DNA of 64,000 nt from Methylobacterium tarhaniae (GTDB lineage Bacteria; Pseudomonadota; Alphaproteobacteria; Rhizobiales; Beijerinckiaceae). The translations under genes and the position numbers were made by a program. Under the pieces are notes generated by a model, which had not been told where the DNA came from, made no database searches, and worked only from the letters and a program-made list of their open reading frames with translations. Positions 52,406 through 62,272 of the stretch are shown here, one piece after another (positions within the stretch are counted from its first letter, which is position 1; the number at the start of each line of letters is the position of its first letter). The stretch spans positions 88,472 through 152,471 of the forward strand of contig NZ_LABZ01000025.1 of the NCBI RefSeq assembly GCF_001043955.1. The letters run 5' to 3'.

Positions 52406-54979
52406 TTAGAGGTTGTCGCCCTCCGTCGAAGTGCCGGCGCGGGCGACCGCGTTCCGGCCCCAGGTCCAGCCCGCCACCTCGGGCATGTCGTCCCCGTGGC
52501 GGCTGATGTATTCCTTGTGGTCGATCAGCTTGTCCCAGATCGCCTGCTTCGCGTAGGCGGCCCGCGTCGCGAGGCCCGGCACGCGGTCGATCACGTCGCT
52601 GACGAGGTGGAAGCGGTCGAGATCGTTCATCACGCACATGTCGAACGGCGTGCTGGTGGTGCCCTCTTCCTTGTAGCCCCGCACGTGGAAGTTGGCGTGG
52701 CCCTTGCGCCGGTAGGTCAGGCGGTGGATGAGCCAGGGATAGCCGTGGAAGGCGAAGATCACCGGCTTGTCCGTGGTGAACAGGGCATCGAAGTCGCGGT
52801 CCGGCAAGCCGTGCGGATGCTCCGTGTCGGGCTGGAGCTTCATCAGGTTGACGACGTTGATGACGCGCACCTTCACGTCCGGCGCGTGCCGGCGCAGGAG
52901 GTCGACCGCCGCGAGGGTTTCGAGCGTCGGCACGTCGCCGCAGCAGGCCATCACCACGTCGGGCTCGCCGCCGCGGTCGTTGCTGGCCCAGTCCCAGATG
53001 CCGAGCCCCGCCGTGCAGTGCTTCACCGCCTGATCCATGGTCAGCCACTGGGGGGCGGGCTGCTTGCCCGCGATGACGACGTTCACGTAGTTGCGGCTGC
53101 GCAGGCAATGGTCGGTCACGGACAGGAGGCAGTTGGCGTCCGGCGGCAGGTAGACCCGGACGACCTCCGCCTTCTTGTTCACGACGTGATCGATGAAGCC
53201 GGGATCCTGATGGCTGAACCCGTTATGGTCCTGGCGCCAGACGTGGCTCGACAGCAGGTAGTTCAGCGAACCGATCGGGCGCCGCCAGGGAATGTGATTG
53301 CAGACCTTCAGCCATTTGGCGTGCTGGTTGAACATCGAGTCGATGATGTGGATGAACGCCTCGTAGCATGAGAAGAAGCCGTGGCGGCCGGTGAGCAGGT
53401 AGCCCTCCAGCCAGCCCTGGCACTGATGCTCGCTCAGCATCTCCATCACCCGGCCGTCGGGGGCGAGGTGGTCGTCCCAAGGGAACGTCTCGGCGACCCA
53501 GGCGCGGTTGGTCACCTCGAGCGCGTCCTGCCAGCGGTTCGAGTTGTTCTCGTCGGGGCTGAACAGCCGGAAGTTCCGCGCCTCGGCGTTGAGCGCCATG
53601 ACGTCGCGCAGGAACAGGCCCATCTGGCGGGTCGATTCCGCCGTGACGGCGCCGGGCGCCGTCACCTCGACCGCGTAATCGCGAAAATCCGGCAGCCGCA
53701 GGTCGCGGAGCACCGAGCCGCCATTCGTATGCGGGTTGGCGCTCATGCGGCGTTCGCCCTGCGGGGCGATCTCGGCGAGTTCGGGCCGCAGCCGCCCGGC
53801 CTCGTCGAACAGCTCGTCCGGCCGGTAGGAGCGCATCCACTCCTCGAGGATGCGCACGTGGGCCGCGTTGTCGTGCATCGCGCCCATCGGCACCTGGTGC
53901 GAGCGCCAGTAATCCTCGGTGCGCTTGCCGTCGACCTCCTTGGGGCAGGTCCAGCCCTTCGGGGTCCGCAGGACGATCATCGGCCAGCGCGGCCGCTCCG
54001 TGAACCCGTTCCGGCGCGCATCGGTCCGGATGCGCTGGATGTCGGCGAGCACCGTGTCGAGCGTGGAGGCCATCAGCCGGTGCATCGCGGCCGGGTCGTC
54101 GCCCTCGACGAAGTGGGGCGTGTAGCCGTAGCCGCGGAAGAGGCTGTCGAGTTCCTCGTGGCTGATCCGGGCCAGCACCGTGGGGTTGGCGATCTTGTAG
54201 CCGTTGAGGTGCAGGATCGGCAGCACCGTCCCGTCGGTTATCGGGTTGAGGAACTTGTTCGAGTGCCAGCTCGTCGCCAGCGGCCCGGTCTCGGCCTCGC
54301 CGTCGCCGACCACGCAGGCGACGATCTGATCGGGATTGTCGAAGGCCGCCCCGTAGGCGTGGGAGAGCGCGTAGCCCAGCTCGCCACCCTCGTGCATCGA
54401 GCCCGGCGTCTCCGGGGCGACATGGCTCGGCACGCCGCCCGGGAACGAGAACTGCTTGAACAAGCGCTTCATGCCCGCTTCGTCGCGGGAGATGTTCGGG
54501 TAGACCTCGCTGTAGGTGCCCTCGAGATAGGCATTGGCGATCAGCCCCGGCCCGCCGTGACCGGGGCCGGTGATGTAGATCATGCTCAGGTCGTGCCGGC
54601 GGATCAGCCGGTTCAGATGCACGTAGATGAAGTTCAGCCCCGGCGTGGTCCCCCAGTGGCCGAGCAGGCGCGGCTTGATGTGCTCCTTGCTCAGGCGCTC
54701 CTTCAGCAAGGGATTGTCGTAGAGGTAGATCTGTCCGACCGACAGGTAGTTGGCGGCGCGCCAATAGGCGTCCATCAGGCTGAGCTCGGTCGCCGACGCG
54801 GCCTCCTTCCGGGAATCCCCTTCCGGCGACCGACCCTCGTGCGCCCGGTCGGACCATCCGCCGGACGGGGCCGCCTTGTGTTCGGCGGTCTTGTGCTCGG
54901 CTGTCTTGCGTTCGGCCGTCCTGGCTTCGACGCGGCGCGCCTGCGCGCCGAGGCGCTGAGGGTTTCGGTGAGCGGTCAT
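52406..54979 (-). CDS. xfp: phosphoketolase
   Basis: An 857-residue thiamine-diphosphate enzyme cleaving xylulose 5-phosphate and/or fructose 6-phosphate with phosphate into acetyl phosphate plus an aldose phosphate. [11 protein letters not shown] and [19 protein letters not shown] form the cofactor site; [20 protein letters not shown] and [20 protein letters not shown] are family signatures. The first 70 residues are an unusual basic Ala/Glu/Lys/Thr extension with a small repeat ([11 protein letters not shown]), before the usual start near [24 protein letters not shown] before the ATG supports the long form. No acetate kinase lies beside it. Confidence 0.95.
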   Translation of the reverse strand: MTAHRNPQRLGAQARRVEARTAERKTAEHKTAEHKAAPSGGWSDRAHEGRSPEGDSRKEAASATELSLMDAYWRAANYLSVGQIYLYDNPLLKERLSKEHIKPRLLGHWGTTPGLNFIYVHLNRLIRRHDLSMIYITGPGHGGPGLIANAYLEGTYSEVYPNISRDEAGMKRLFKQFSFPGGVPSHVAPETPGSMHEGGELGYALSHAYGAAFDNPDQIVACVVGDGEAETGPLATSWHSNKFLNPITDGTVLPILHLNGYKIANPTVLARISHEELDSLFRGYGYTPHFVEGDDPAAMHRLMASTLDTVLADIQRIRTDARRNGFTERPRWPMIVLRTPKGWTCPKEVDGKRTEDYWRSHQVPMGAMHDNAAHVRILEEWMRSYRPDELFDEAGRLRPELAEIAPQGERRMSANPHTNGGSVLRDLRLPDFRDYAVEVTAPGAVTAESTRQMGLFLRDVMALNAEARNFRLFSPDENNSNRWQDALEVTNRAWVAETFPWDDHLAPDGRVMEMLSEHQCQGWLEGYLLTGRHGFFSCYEAFIHIIDSMFNQHAKWLKVCNHIPWRRPIGSLNYLLSSHVWRQDHNGFSHQDPGFIDHVVNKKAEVVRVYLPPDANCLLSVTDHCLRSRNYVNVVIAGKQPAPQWLTMDQAVKHCTAGLGIWDWASNDRGGEPDVVMACCGDVPTLETLAAVDLLRRHAPDVKVRVINVVNLMKLQPDTEHPHGLPDRDFDALFTTDKPVIFAFHGYPWLIHRLTYRRKGHANFHVRGYKEEGTTSTPFDMCVMNDLDRFHLVSDVIDRVPGLATRAAYAKQAIWDKLIDHKEYISRHGDDMPEVAGWTWGRNAVARAGTSTEGDNL

Positions 54980-55072
54980 CGCTTTCGTCTCCGACCGGTG
55001 CGACGCGCCGTGGAACGACGCGCCAGCCCATCCCCATCGACGCGGCGCTGTCGCCGCGCCCGGTCAAGCGGG

Positions 55073-55095
55073 GGCGCGACGGAACCCGTCGCGCC
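55073..55095. terminator. hairpin after the Gly-rich gene
   Basis: GGCGCGACGG-AAC-CCGTCGCGCC is a perfect 10-bp stem with a 3-base loop, 11 bases past the stop of the Gly-rich gene. No T-run follows, so it may be a weak terminator or an end-stabilising hairpin. Confidence 0.5.
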
Positions 55096-55105
55096 GCAGC
55101 GTCGC

Positions 55106-55555
55106 TCAGTAGGCGCGGCACGTTCCGGTATACGAATCGTAGTAGGCGTAGGGTCCGCAGCCGCCATAGGTCGAGCCGTAATAGCCGGCCGCCGCGGCCC
55201 CGGCCGCGAGGCCGACCCCCGCCGCAGCCACCCCGTAGCCGGGGCGGTACCCGTATCCGCCGTAACGATATCCGTAGCCGTAACGGCCGTATCGCCCGTA
55301 TCCCGCTCCGGGCCGGCCGGCTATCGGGCGCGCCGCGCCCCAGCCCGGTCGTCCGATACCGCCGCGGTAGCCGGCGCCGCGGTACCCGCCAAAGCCGCCG
55401 CCCCGGAATCCACCGCCGCGGAATCCGGCCCCGTGGAACCCGCCGCCGCCGCGAAATCCACCGCCGCCGCCGCCGCGGAAGCCGCGGGCCTCCGCCGCAA
55501 CGCTCGTCAGTATCAGGGCGGCCATAGCCGTCATGCAGAGCATCGAATGCTTCAT
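55106..55555 (-). CDS. exported Gly/Arg/Tyr-rich protein
   Basis: A 149-residue protein. MKHSMLCMTAMAALILTSVA, then AEA, is a Sec signal. The mature part starts RGFRGGGGGGFRGGGGFHGA and continues in irregular FRGGG repeats, then GYGRYGRYGYGYRYGGYGYR, an Ala-rich helix (VAAAGVGLAAGAAAAGYYG), and a C-terminal segment with two Cys (GGCGPYAYYD...GTCRAY). AGGAGG decides the ATG. Such proteins are common in Methylobacterium-like bacteria; function unknown, probably envelope or matrix. Confidence 0.78.
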   Translation of the reverse strand: MKHSMLCMTAMAALILTSVAAEARGFRGGGGGGFRGGGGFHGAGFRGGGFRGGGFGGYRGAGYRGGIGRPGWGAARPIAGRPGAGYGRYGRYGYGYRYGGYGYRPGYGVAAAGVGLAAGAAAAGYYGSTYGGCGPYAYYDSYTGTCRAY

Positions 55556-55792
55556 GGGTATGCCTCCTGTCGCAAGATGTCCTATTGCGCCGGGCAGCAC
55601 CCGGCGAGACGGTCGTGCCGGAACCGGCGAGACTCGGAATCGAAGACTCGCCGACGGAGTGCCTTCGCCATCATGTTCGGAACTGGTCACGCCGCTTGAT
55701 CGAAGAGGACACGCAGCAACGAGATCGAGTCTTGTGCGCCGCAGTATCAATATATCGGGTTCGCGGCTTGCTTGATCGGGCGCGTTCGTTGC

Positions 55793-58174
55793 CTAACAGG
55801 CTGTGATCCTGTCACTTTGCTGCGGTATAGGACGAGAGATCGCCGGCTCCGCAGCTGAAAGGACGATCGACTCCGCGCCATGCCAGATGTCCAGTTCCTG
55901 GCCGTCGAGCAGAGTGTAGGTGGCGGTGGCACGATCGATGTCGATCCGGATTCTTCGACCGCGGACCTCCAGAGTAAAGCGCAGCCGCGACCATGCATCA
56001 GGCAGACAGGGATTGAAGGTGATGCGTCCCTGCGTATCGCGGAGACCGGCGAACCCGTAGATCAGCGCCAACCACGTGCCGCCGATCGCCGCGATATGCG
56101 CCCCGTGCATCATGTTTCCGCCGATATCGGACATGTCCATCGCCAAGGCGAAATTGAAGTAGTGGAGTGCCTTCTCCCTCAATCCGATCTCGTTCGAGAC
56201 GATGCTCTGAATGCAGACGGACAACGAGGAGTCGTGGGTTGTCAAAGGATCGTAGTATTCGAAATTCCGTCGCTTGGCCTCCGGCGTGAACTGATCGTTC
56301 AGCAGGAACATGGCCATGACCGTGTCGGCCTGCTTGATCACCTGCGACCGGTAGAGGTTGAGCGGATGGTAGTGCAGAAGAAGCGGGTAATGATCCTCCG
56401 GCGTGCCGGCAAAATCCCATTCCTCCAGTTCGAGGAAGCCGTCGTCCTGCGGATGCACCTGTCGCCGCTCGTCGTAGGGGAGGTACATGCGCTCGGCGGC
56501 CGTCTCCCAGGCATCGGGCTCATCCGGCGCAAGGCCAGTGCGCCGCGTGAGGCTCTCGAAGCAGTCGGGGTGCTCGCGCGCCAGACGCCGGACCGTCCGG
56601 GCCGCGTATCGCATGTTTTCCCGCGCCATCAGGTTCGTGAAGCAATTGTTGTTGACGATCGCCGTATACTCGTCCGGCCCCGTCACGCCGTTGATGCAGA
56701 AGGAGCCGCCGAGACGGTCCGAGAAGAAGCCGAGATCGCACCACAGGCGTGCCGTCTCGACCAGGATCTCGGCGCCGTAGAGCCGCAGAAACTCCTCGTC
56801 GCCGCTGATCTCGACGTACTTGCGAAGCGCGTAGGCGATGTCGGCGTTGATGTGGTACTGGGCCGTCCCGGCGGCATAATAGGCGGATGCTTCCTCGCCG
56901 TTGATCGTCCGCCAGGGGAAGGTGGCCCCGCGATGTCCGAGTTCGCGCGCGCGGGCCCGCGCCTTCTCCAGCATGTCGTAGCGGTATTTGAGCAGGCTGC
57001 GCGCGATTCGCGGGTTCGTGTAGACCAGGAACGGCAGGACGTAGATCTCCGTGTCCCAGAAATAGTGACCCTCGTAGGTCCGCCCGGTCAGGCCGCGGGC
57101 CGGGATGCCGTGCCCCTCCGCCCGCTCGGAGGCCTGCATCAGCTGGAACAGGTTCCAGCGGATCGCCTGCTGCGTCCGCGGGCTCGCGCCTTCCACCATC
57201 ACGTCGGCCCGTGCCCAGAAGCGCTCGACGTCCTGCCGATGCTGCGCGACGATCGATGCGAAGCCGGTCTCGACGGCACGGTCGAGCGTCCAGCCCGTCA
57301 AGGCGTGGATCTGCTCGGGCGTCGCGGCATCCGAGTAGTGGTAGCTCAAGTACTTGTGAATGCGGATCGTCTGACCGGCCGTGAGACGGCCCCTGACGAC
57401 GACCGTGGCGAGGTCGTCGTCGCATGCGGCGTGCGGGGTGAAGGAGCCGTCGGCCGCGACGACATGGTCCATGCCGCAGCCGAGCACCAACCCCGAACTC
57501 CGGGTCCGGTAGCTCAGCACCGCGCGCAGAGCCTCGGATCGCGTCCCGGCCGGATGCAGGACCCGTCCGACGAAGCCCTCCGCCAGGCGGGGGTCCGCCG
57601 TGTCGGTCAGGAGCGGCTGTTCGTTCCGGAGTTCGGAGGAGATCGCCACCTCCGCCTCGGCATCCTCCGCCGTCAGCTCGTACGCGATCGCCGCGAGGTG
57701 GCGGTGTGACAGCGATACGAGGCGGAGCGTGCGCAGGCGCAGGCGCTTGCCCGCCGGGGTCAGCCAGCGCACGTCGCGACTCAGGATTCCGCTCCTGAAA
57801 TCGAGGGTTCGCCGGAACGACAGGATCTCCGCCTCCGGCACGACGAACGGCTCGTCATCGACGTAGAGCTTCAGGACCGTCCCGTTGGGGCAGTTGAGGA
57901 TGCTCTGGCCCACCGTGGGAAAGCCGTAGGCGTGCTCGCCGTAGGCGATCGGCCGGTGCTCGTAGAAGCCGTTGAGATAGGTCCCGGCTTCGCGGACGGG
58001 TAGGCCCTCTTCGACGACCCCGCGCAGACCGAGGTAGCCGTTCGACAGGGCAAACATCGTCTCCGCCTGCCCGGTGAGTTCCCGCGCCAGCTTGGCATCG
58101 TAGCGGATCGCCTCGAGCGCCCAAGGATTTGCGGGAAAGATGTCTTCGGGCGGAATCAGGCGAGGGCGCAGCAT
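55793..58174 (-). CDS. second GH65 family glycosidase/phosphorylase
   Basis: A 793-residue GH65 protein, longer than the first. AETMFALSNGYLGLRGVVEE lies at the N-terminus; FWDTEIYVLPFLVY and GPDEYTAIVNNNCFTN carry the substrate loop and general acid Glu. SQVIKQADTVMAMFLL is the phosphate-site region. GGAGGG decides the ATG ending at 58174. The two GH65 proteins are not close copies, so they probably act on different alpha-glucosides. There is no mutase gene beside this one; it may share the pgmB product. Confidence 0.92.
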   Translation of the reverse strand: MLRPRLIPPEDIFPANPWALEAIRYDAKLARELTGQAETMFALSNGYLGLRGVVEEGLPVREAGTYLNGFYEHRPIAYGEHAYGFPTVGQSILNCPNGTVLKLYVDDEPFVVPEAEILSFRRTLDFRSGILSRDVRWLTPAGKRLRLRTLRLVSLSHRHLAAIAYELTAEDAEAEVAISSELRNEQPLLTDTADPRLAEGFVGRVLHPAGTRSEALRAVLSYRTRSSGLVLGCGMDHVVAADGSFTPHAACDDDLATVVVRGRLTAGQTIRIHKYLSYHYSDAATPEQIHALTGWTLDRAVETGFASIVAQHRQDVERFWARADVMVEGASPRTQQAIRWNLFQLMQASERAEGHGIPARGLTGRTYEGHYFWDTEIYVLPFLVYTNPRIARSLLKYRYDMLEKARARARELGHRGATFPWRTINGEEASAYYAAGTAQYHINADIAYALRKYVEISGDEEFLRLYGAEILVETARLWCDLGFFSDRLGGSFCINGVTGPDEYTAIVNNNCFTNLMARENMRYAARTVRRLAREHPDCFESLTRRTGLAPDEPDAWETAAERMYLPYDERRQVHPQDDGFLELEEWDFAGTPEDHYPLLLHYHPLNLYRSQVIKQADTVMAMFLLNDQFTPEAKRRNFEYYDPLTTHDSSLSVCIQSIVSNEIGLREKALHYFNFALAMDMSDIGGNMMHGAHIAAIGGTWLALIYGFAGLRDTQGRITFNPCLPDAWSRLRFTLEVRGRRIRIDIDRATATYTLLDGQELDIWHGAESIVLSAAEPAISRPIPQQSDRITAC

Positions 58175-58194
58175 GGTTGTCCCTCCGAGCGCCT

Positions 58195-58594
58195 TCAGGC
58201 GCGGCCGTCTTGCCTGGTTCCGGGATCGATGCTTCTGCCTCGATTGTAGCCGCATCGACGTGTCGGACTTGACTGATCGGGACAGCTGAACAGCGGATCC
58301 TTGCTGCCGGCCCGGGTGAGCAGGTAGCCGTTCTCGGACGCGCGGCAGGTGTCGTCGCACCTCGCGTCGAGATCGGCCCCGGCATCCTGCGCTTCGGTAA
58401 TCGCCCCGGCCCGCGCATCCATGGTCCAGATGTGGTCGGGAATGCCGGCGGTCCTGGCGACCTTCCGCCACTCGCGCTGAAAGGCGTCGCCGGCATAGGG
58501 CCGGCCCTGCCGCTCATCGACGACCAGCGGACGGAGCCGATCGACGCCGCGCCTCGGAGGCCCGAGGCCGAGGCGCGGCAACCGGAGCGGTCCC
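58195..58594 (-). pseudogene. tyrosine recombinase C-terminal relic
   Basis: The minus strand codes RPLVVDERQGRPYAGDAFQR, EWRKVARTAGIPDHIWTMDA and RAGAITEAQDAGADLDA, typical of the end of a Rhizobiales integrase-like protein, then loses similarity before the Tyr. No N-terminus is present. It is inserted between the second GH65 gene and the SMR gene. Confidence 0.65.
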
Positions 58595-58921
58595 CTAATG
58601 CTGGCTCTGTCCGACGGCCAGGATCGTGACACCCAGGGCGACGACCCCGATACCGACCAGCAGGGTCGTATTGAGAGGCTCTCCATACAGCCAGGCCCCG
58701 CCGAGCGCGGCGCCCACCATCCCGACGCCGGCCCAGATCGCGTAGACGACGCCGATCGGCAGCATGTGCATGCTGGTCGACATCAGCCACAGGGCCGTGC
58801 CGTAGCCGAGGGCGACGATCACGGTCGGAATCGGTCGCGTGAGACCATCCGCGGCCTTGAGGGCGAGGGTCGCCGTCACCTCGGCGCTGATCGCGAGGCC
58901 GAGGATGAGGAATGCGTTCAT
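58595..58921 (-). CDS. SMR family efflux transporter (EmrE/SugE type)
   Basis: A 108-residue four-helix inner-membrane transporter. The essential Glu14 lies in LGLAISAEVTATLALKAADG; Tyr60 and Trp63 in VVYAIWAGVGMVGAALGGAW form the substrate site. AALGGAWLYGEPL is the dimer helix with its Gly-rich face. It exchanges protons for cationic drugs or guanidinium-like compounds. It lacks a second, paired SMR gene, so it should act as a homodimer. Confidence 0.92.
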   Translation of the reverse strand: MNAFLILGLAISAEVTATLALKAADGLTRPIPTVIVALGYGTALWLMSTSMHMLPIGVVYAIWAGVGMVGAALGGAWLYGEPLNTTLLVGIGVVALGVTILAVGQSQH

Positions 58922-58948
58922 GACAACCGATACTTCCCAGCCAAGAGG

Positions 58949-58969
58949 GGACGCCCGGCCAGGGCGTCC
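58949..58969 (-). promoter_or_regulatory. leader hairpin of the SMR gene
   Basis: On the minus strand GGACGCCC-TGGCC-GGGCGTCC folds into a perfect 8-bp stem 28 bases before the SMR start. SMR genes are often under guanidine riboswitches, but the loop here is not the ACGR of the guanidine-II type, so only a leader hairpin is claimed. Confidence 0.35.
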
Positions 58970-59155
58970 GCCCGCAGAGGTTCTCCCGCGCAAGTCGTGA
59001 ACGTTTTCGGCGCGGCAGGCCGGCACCGGATGCCCGGTCCACAGTTTTCGGCCGGCGCCCCGGAGGCCAGGCATCGATGGCACGTCGGTCCGCCGCCGGT
59101 CGGTCCCGCCTCGCGTCAAGACAATCTTCAGGGTCGGGAGCGACATCACTTCAGC

Positions 59156-60367
59156 ATGTCCGCGTCGCCCGCCATGCCCGAGCCTTCGATCCGCAAGAGC
59201 CCCGCCCGCCGGTGGATCACGCACACCGCGATCGGCGCCGTGCTGGCGGCGGGCGGCGCCTGGGCCGCCACCAGGATGATCGGCGTTCCCGATCCCGTCA
59301 CCCTCGCGGCTTTGGCGGTCGTCGAGCCGTCGGCGGTCAGCACGTGGTTCCCGAGCCGCGCCGTGCCGGCTCCGAGCCAGGCCCGTGCCCTGCCGGTCAC
59401 GCCGCGCCCGATCCTCGACCGCGTCGAGTGGAAAGGGCAGGGGGTGCCGCTCGCCACGATGCTGGCGGCGACGCACACCAACGCCTTCCTGGTGGTGCAG
59501 GACGGCGTGCTGATCCACGAGTGGTATCGTCCCGGGACCGGACCGGCGACGCTGTTCCCGTCATGGTCGGTGGCGAAGTCCGTCGTCTCGCTTCTGGCCG
59601 GGACGGCCATGGCGCGTGGCAAGCTCGCCGAGACCGACCGGGTCTCGGACCTCCTGCCCGAGCTGCGTTCGGCGGCGGTCTTCGGGAAGATCACCGTGCG
59701 CGACCTCCTCGACATGGCGAGCGGGCTCGCCGTTCCGGAGAACTACGATCCGCTCCATCCGCTCACGGGCACGGCCGGGATGTACCTGACCCGGGACGTC
59801 GCGGCCTTCGTGAAGGATCACGCGCAACTCGCGTTCAAGCCGGGCAGCAAGGGCCGCTACCGCAGCATCGACACCGAGGTGCTCGGCCTGATCCTGGCCC
59901 GGGTCGAGGGCAAGCCCCTGGCGGATCTGCTCTCGGACCGGATCTGGAAGCCGATGGGCGCCGAGGCTGGCGCGACCTGGAACCTCGACCGGCCCGGCGG
60001 CCTCGAGAAGGCGTTCTGCTGCATCAACGCGACGGCGCGGGACTTCGCCCGCTTCGGGCTCCTCGTGGCCGATCAGGGGCGCGCCGGCGGCACGAGGATC
60101 ATCCCCGCCCGCTGGATCGAGCGGATCGGGACGCCGGCCCGCCGCGCCGTGGATGGCTGGCACTATTCCGCCCAGTGGTGGCACGCGCCCGGTGGGGATG
60201 ACGGCGACATCTCGGCGATCGGCGTCTACGGGCAGTACGTCTACGTCAATCGCCAGACGGGCACGGTCATCGTGAAGCTCAGCGATCACGGTGCCGAGCA
60301 GGACGAGACCGACACCCTTGCGGTGATGCAGGCCATCGCGGCCGATCTCGAAGCCGGGCGCCCTTGA
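59156..60367 (+). CDS. serine hydrolase, class C beta-lactamase fold
   Basis: A 403-residue serine hydrolase. An N-terminal membrane anchor or signal (WITHTAIGAVLAAGGAWAAT, about residues 20-40) suggests a periplasmic enzyme. The S-x-x-K nucleophile motif is FPSWSVAKSVVSLLAG, the Y-x-S/N-type element YRSIDTEVLGLIL, and WHYSAQWWH precedes the C-terminal part. It resembles esterases and peptidases of this fold more than resistance enzymes; substrate unknown. It converges on the HdeD-like gene across a hairpin. Confidence 0.88.
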   Translation: MSASPAMPEPSIRKSPARRWITHTAIGAVLAAGGAWAATRMIGVPDPVTLAALAVVEPSAVSTWFPSRAVPAPSQARALPVTPRPILDRVEWKGQGVPLATMLAATHTNAFLVVQDGVLIHEWYRPGTGPATLFPSWSVAKSVVSLLAGTAMARGKLAETDRVSDLLPELRSAAVFGKITVRDLLDMASGLAVPENYDPLHPLTGTAGMYLTRDVAAFVKDHAQLAFKPGSKGRYRSIDTEVLGLILARVEGKPLADLLSDRIWKPMGAEAGATWNLDRPGGLEKAFCCINATARDFARFGLLVADQGRAGGTRIIPARWIERIGTPARRAVDGWHYSAQWWHAPGGDDGDISAIGVYGQYVYVNRQTGTVIVKLSDHGAEQDETDTLAVMQAIAADLEAGRP

Positions 60368-60402
60368 GCCGATCGCGGCACCGGGGGCGGGGGCCGCCCG
60401 AG

Positions 60403-60438
60403 CGCCGTCCCGCCTCGAGGACGGCACCCGGGACGGCG
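60403..60438. terminator. hairpin between convergent genes
   Basis: CGCCGTCCCG-n16-CGGGACGGCG pairs perfectly over 10 bases in the 91-base gap between two convergent stops. The plus-strand side is followed by a CTTTCCCT stretch, a weak T-run. Confidence 0.45.
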
Positions 60439-60458
60439 GGAGCCTTTCCCTCCGTCCC

Positions 60459-61880
60459 TCACGCCTCGGTCGGTCCCGTGCTCGGCGCGGGCCGGCGCCG
60501 CACGAGCCGGTAGAGATCGGTCATCGGCCCGCCCTGCAGGTTGCGGACGAAGCGGCGCCCGACCCCCTTCCAGGCGATGCCGGGCACCGGCGAGACGGGA
60601 TCCAGAAGCGCGCTCAGGGCGCGGCTGTAGTCCAGGACCAGGCCCGGCGTCCACGTCATCCCGGCGGCACCGTTCCGCAGCAGCGCCGCGGCCCAGTATT
60701 CCGGCGTGGTGAGCGCCCTGGCGAGGCGCCGCCAGGGCGTCCCGGTGCGCGCGAAGGCCCCCTCCGCCGCCGCATCGAGCGCGCTGGCCACCGTGGTCGA
60801 GCAATTGCGGCTGATAAAGTTGTACGTGGCGTCGCGGCGATAGGCGTCCCAGAACGCCCGGAGCCCGGCGGCGTCGATGCCGTTGAGCGTGACGGTGACC
60901 GTGGCATCGCACCAATCCGCGGCCTCCTCGGCGTAGGAGGGAAGGAACCGTCCCGGCACGTCGTTCTCCGGGCCGGCCCGCAAGCTGGAGCGCAGGTTCG
61001 CGGTCGAACGGTCGAGTTCCACGGCGGGATAGTGGCTGATGTAGAGGTCCGTGCCCTGCGCGAGGGCGGCATGCCCGGTGGAGATGGTCCCGCGCGCGTT
61101 CACGGCGGCGATGTAGCGTCGGATCAGCCGCTGCCGGGCCGGCGTCGTGGCATGCCCGGTCGGGGTCCAGACGTAGACGGTCAGGCTGTCGGATTCCGGT
61201 GAGGCGGTCGCCGGGACCGGCCCCGTCGCCGGATGCGCCGTGGCCATCCGCTTCGCGCGCCGGCCGGCCAGCGCGAACCGCGCGCCGTTGAGGATCAGGA
61301 ACATGCCCAGGCAGTATCCCAGCGTGCCGGCGTACCAGGTCGGCCAGGGCTGCAGGTGGAAGAGGCCGAACGCGACGCCCAGGCCCCCGAGGGCGACCGA
61401 ACTCCGCCACCCGGAGAACTTGAGCAGGCTCGCGATGACGATCCGGGCAGCGCCGTCGACCAGGAAGGCCGTGCCGAAGATCATCGCGAGCAGGAAGGTG
61501 CTGTGGCGCGTGGCCGCCACGATCAGGACGGCCAGCACCAGCAGCGCCCCGCCCTTGAGGAGGCGCAGCCTGCGCGCGGCGCCGAGGGCGGTCACCCCGG
61601 CGACGAGCGACGCCGCGCCCTCCGCCAGGAGCAGGAGGCCGAACCAGCGGTCCGGGATGTGGACCGCCCCGTCGAGGGAGTCGATCACGATCAGGACGCC
61701 GAGCGCCGCGGAGACGAGGCCCGCGACGAGGAACAGAGGCGCGCGCCGGCCCACCTCGGCCCTGCCGACGAGCAGCAGCCAGAGGGACGTGTTCCGCGCG
61801 CCGCCGCTCATCCCGCGGGGCGTGGAGACGGCCCTTCCGGAGAGGGGAGGGCCCGGCAGGGACGGCGGCGATTCGGACAT
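60459..61880 (-). CDS. HdeD-like membrane domain fused to DUF4105-like domain
   Basis: A 473-residue fusion protein. Residues about 40-210 hold six helices in three hairpins, as in HdeD acid-resistance proteins (LVAGLVSAALGVLIVIDSLD; LLAEGAASLVAGVTALGAAR; FLILNGARFALAG). Residues about 240-460 are soluble: LYISHYPAVELD, FLPSYAEEAADWCDATVTVT and NFISRNCSTTVASALDAAAE suggest a papain-like or DUF4105-type domain with Cys in the NCS motif. The ATG ending at 61880 follows TGTCCGAA context; the open frame extends far upstream without protein-like features. Function unknown. Confidence 0.72.
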   Translation of the reverse strand: MSESPPSLPGPPLSGRAVSTPRGMSGGARNTSLWLLLVGRAEVGRRAPLFLVAGLVSAALGVLIVIDSLDGAVHIPDRWFGLLLLAEGAASLVAGVTALGAARRLRLLKGGALLVLAVLIVAATRHSTFLLAMIFGTAFLVDGAARIVIASLLKFSGWRSSVALGGLGVAFGLFHLQPWPTWYAGTLGYCLGMFLILNGARFALAGRRAKRMATAHPATGPVPATASPESDSLTVYVWTPTGHATTPARQRLIRRYIAAVNARGTISTGHAALAQGTDLYISHYPAVELDRSTANLRSSLRAGPENDVPGRFLPSYAEEAADWCDATVTVTLNGIDAAGLRAFWDAYRRDATYNFISRNCSTTVASALDAAAEGAFARTGTPWRRLARALTTPEYWAAALLRNGAAGMTWTPGLVLDYSRALSALLDPVSPVPGIAWKGVGRRFVRNLQGGPMTDLYRLVRRRPAPSTGPTEA

Positions 61881-62272
61881 GACCGGGCGTCTTCGATCGG
61901 AGGCGGAGCGGTGCGCACGATTCACCACTTGCGTGATGACTTTGTTAACGGAATCCGCTCGTTCCCCTGCGGCAGAACTCCGGGGAGGGGACCGCTGCGG
62001 GAATCCGCCTGCATAATCCGGTGATCGCGACAATTGTCGCGGTCGGGTACGGCTCTCGTTGGTGCGCCGACGGGATGCTGGCGCGGTGTGAGGAACGAGG
62101 CATCCCGGCCCATGGCACCGCCATCCACCGACATCGGCAGCCGCCGCGCGCGGGGTGGCGGCCTCTCGCCCCTCCGCGGGCCGGCCCCCGAGGGCGATCT
62201 CGATGATCGGACCGCGATCGGGCTCGATCCCCTGCCTCCTTGCCGCTGATCGCCATCGAAGTGGAACCACCC
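61881..62272. other. divergent gene-free gap
   Basis: No gene in about 390 bases between two divergent genes. TGCGTGATGACTTTGTTAAC near 61930-61950 is AT-rich and may be promoter DNA of the HdeD-like gene. Confidence 0.35.

Noticed and set aside
53381..55699. A 772-codon frame opposite the phosphoketolase.
   Set aside because: The same type of shadow; the phosphoketolase has all family motifs on the other strand.
58949..58969. A guanidine-II (mini-ykkC) riboswitch before the SMR gene.
   Set aside because: The loop sequence and the second hairpin of that class are missing.
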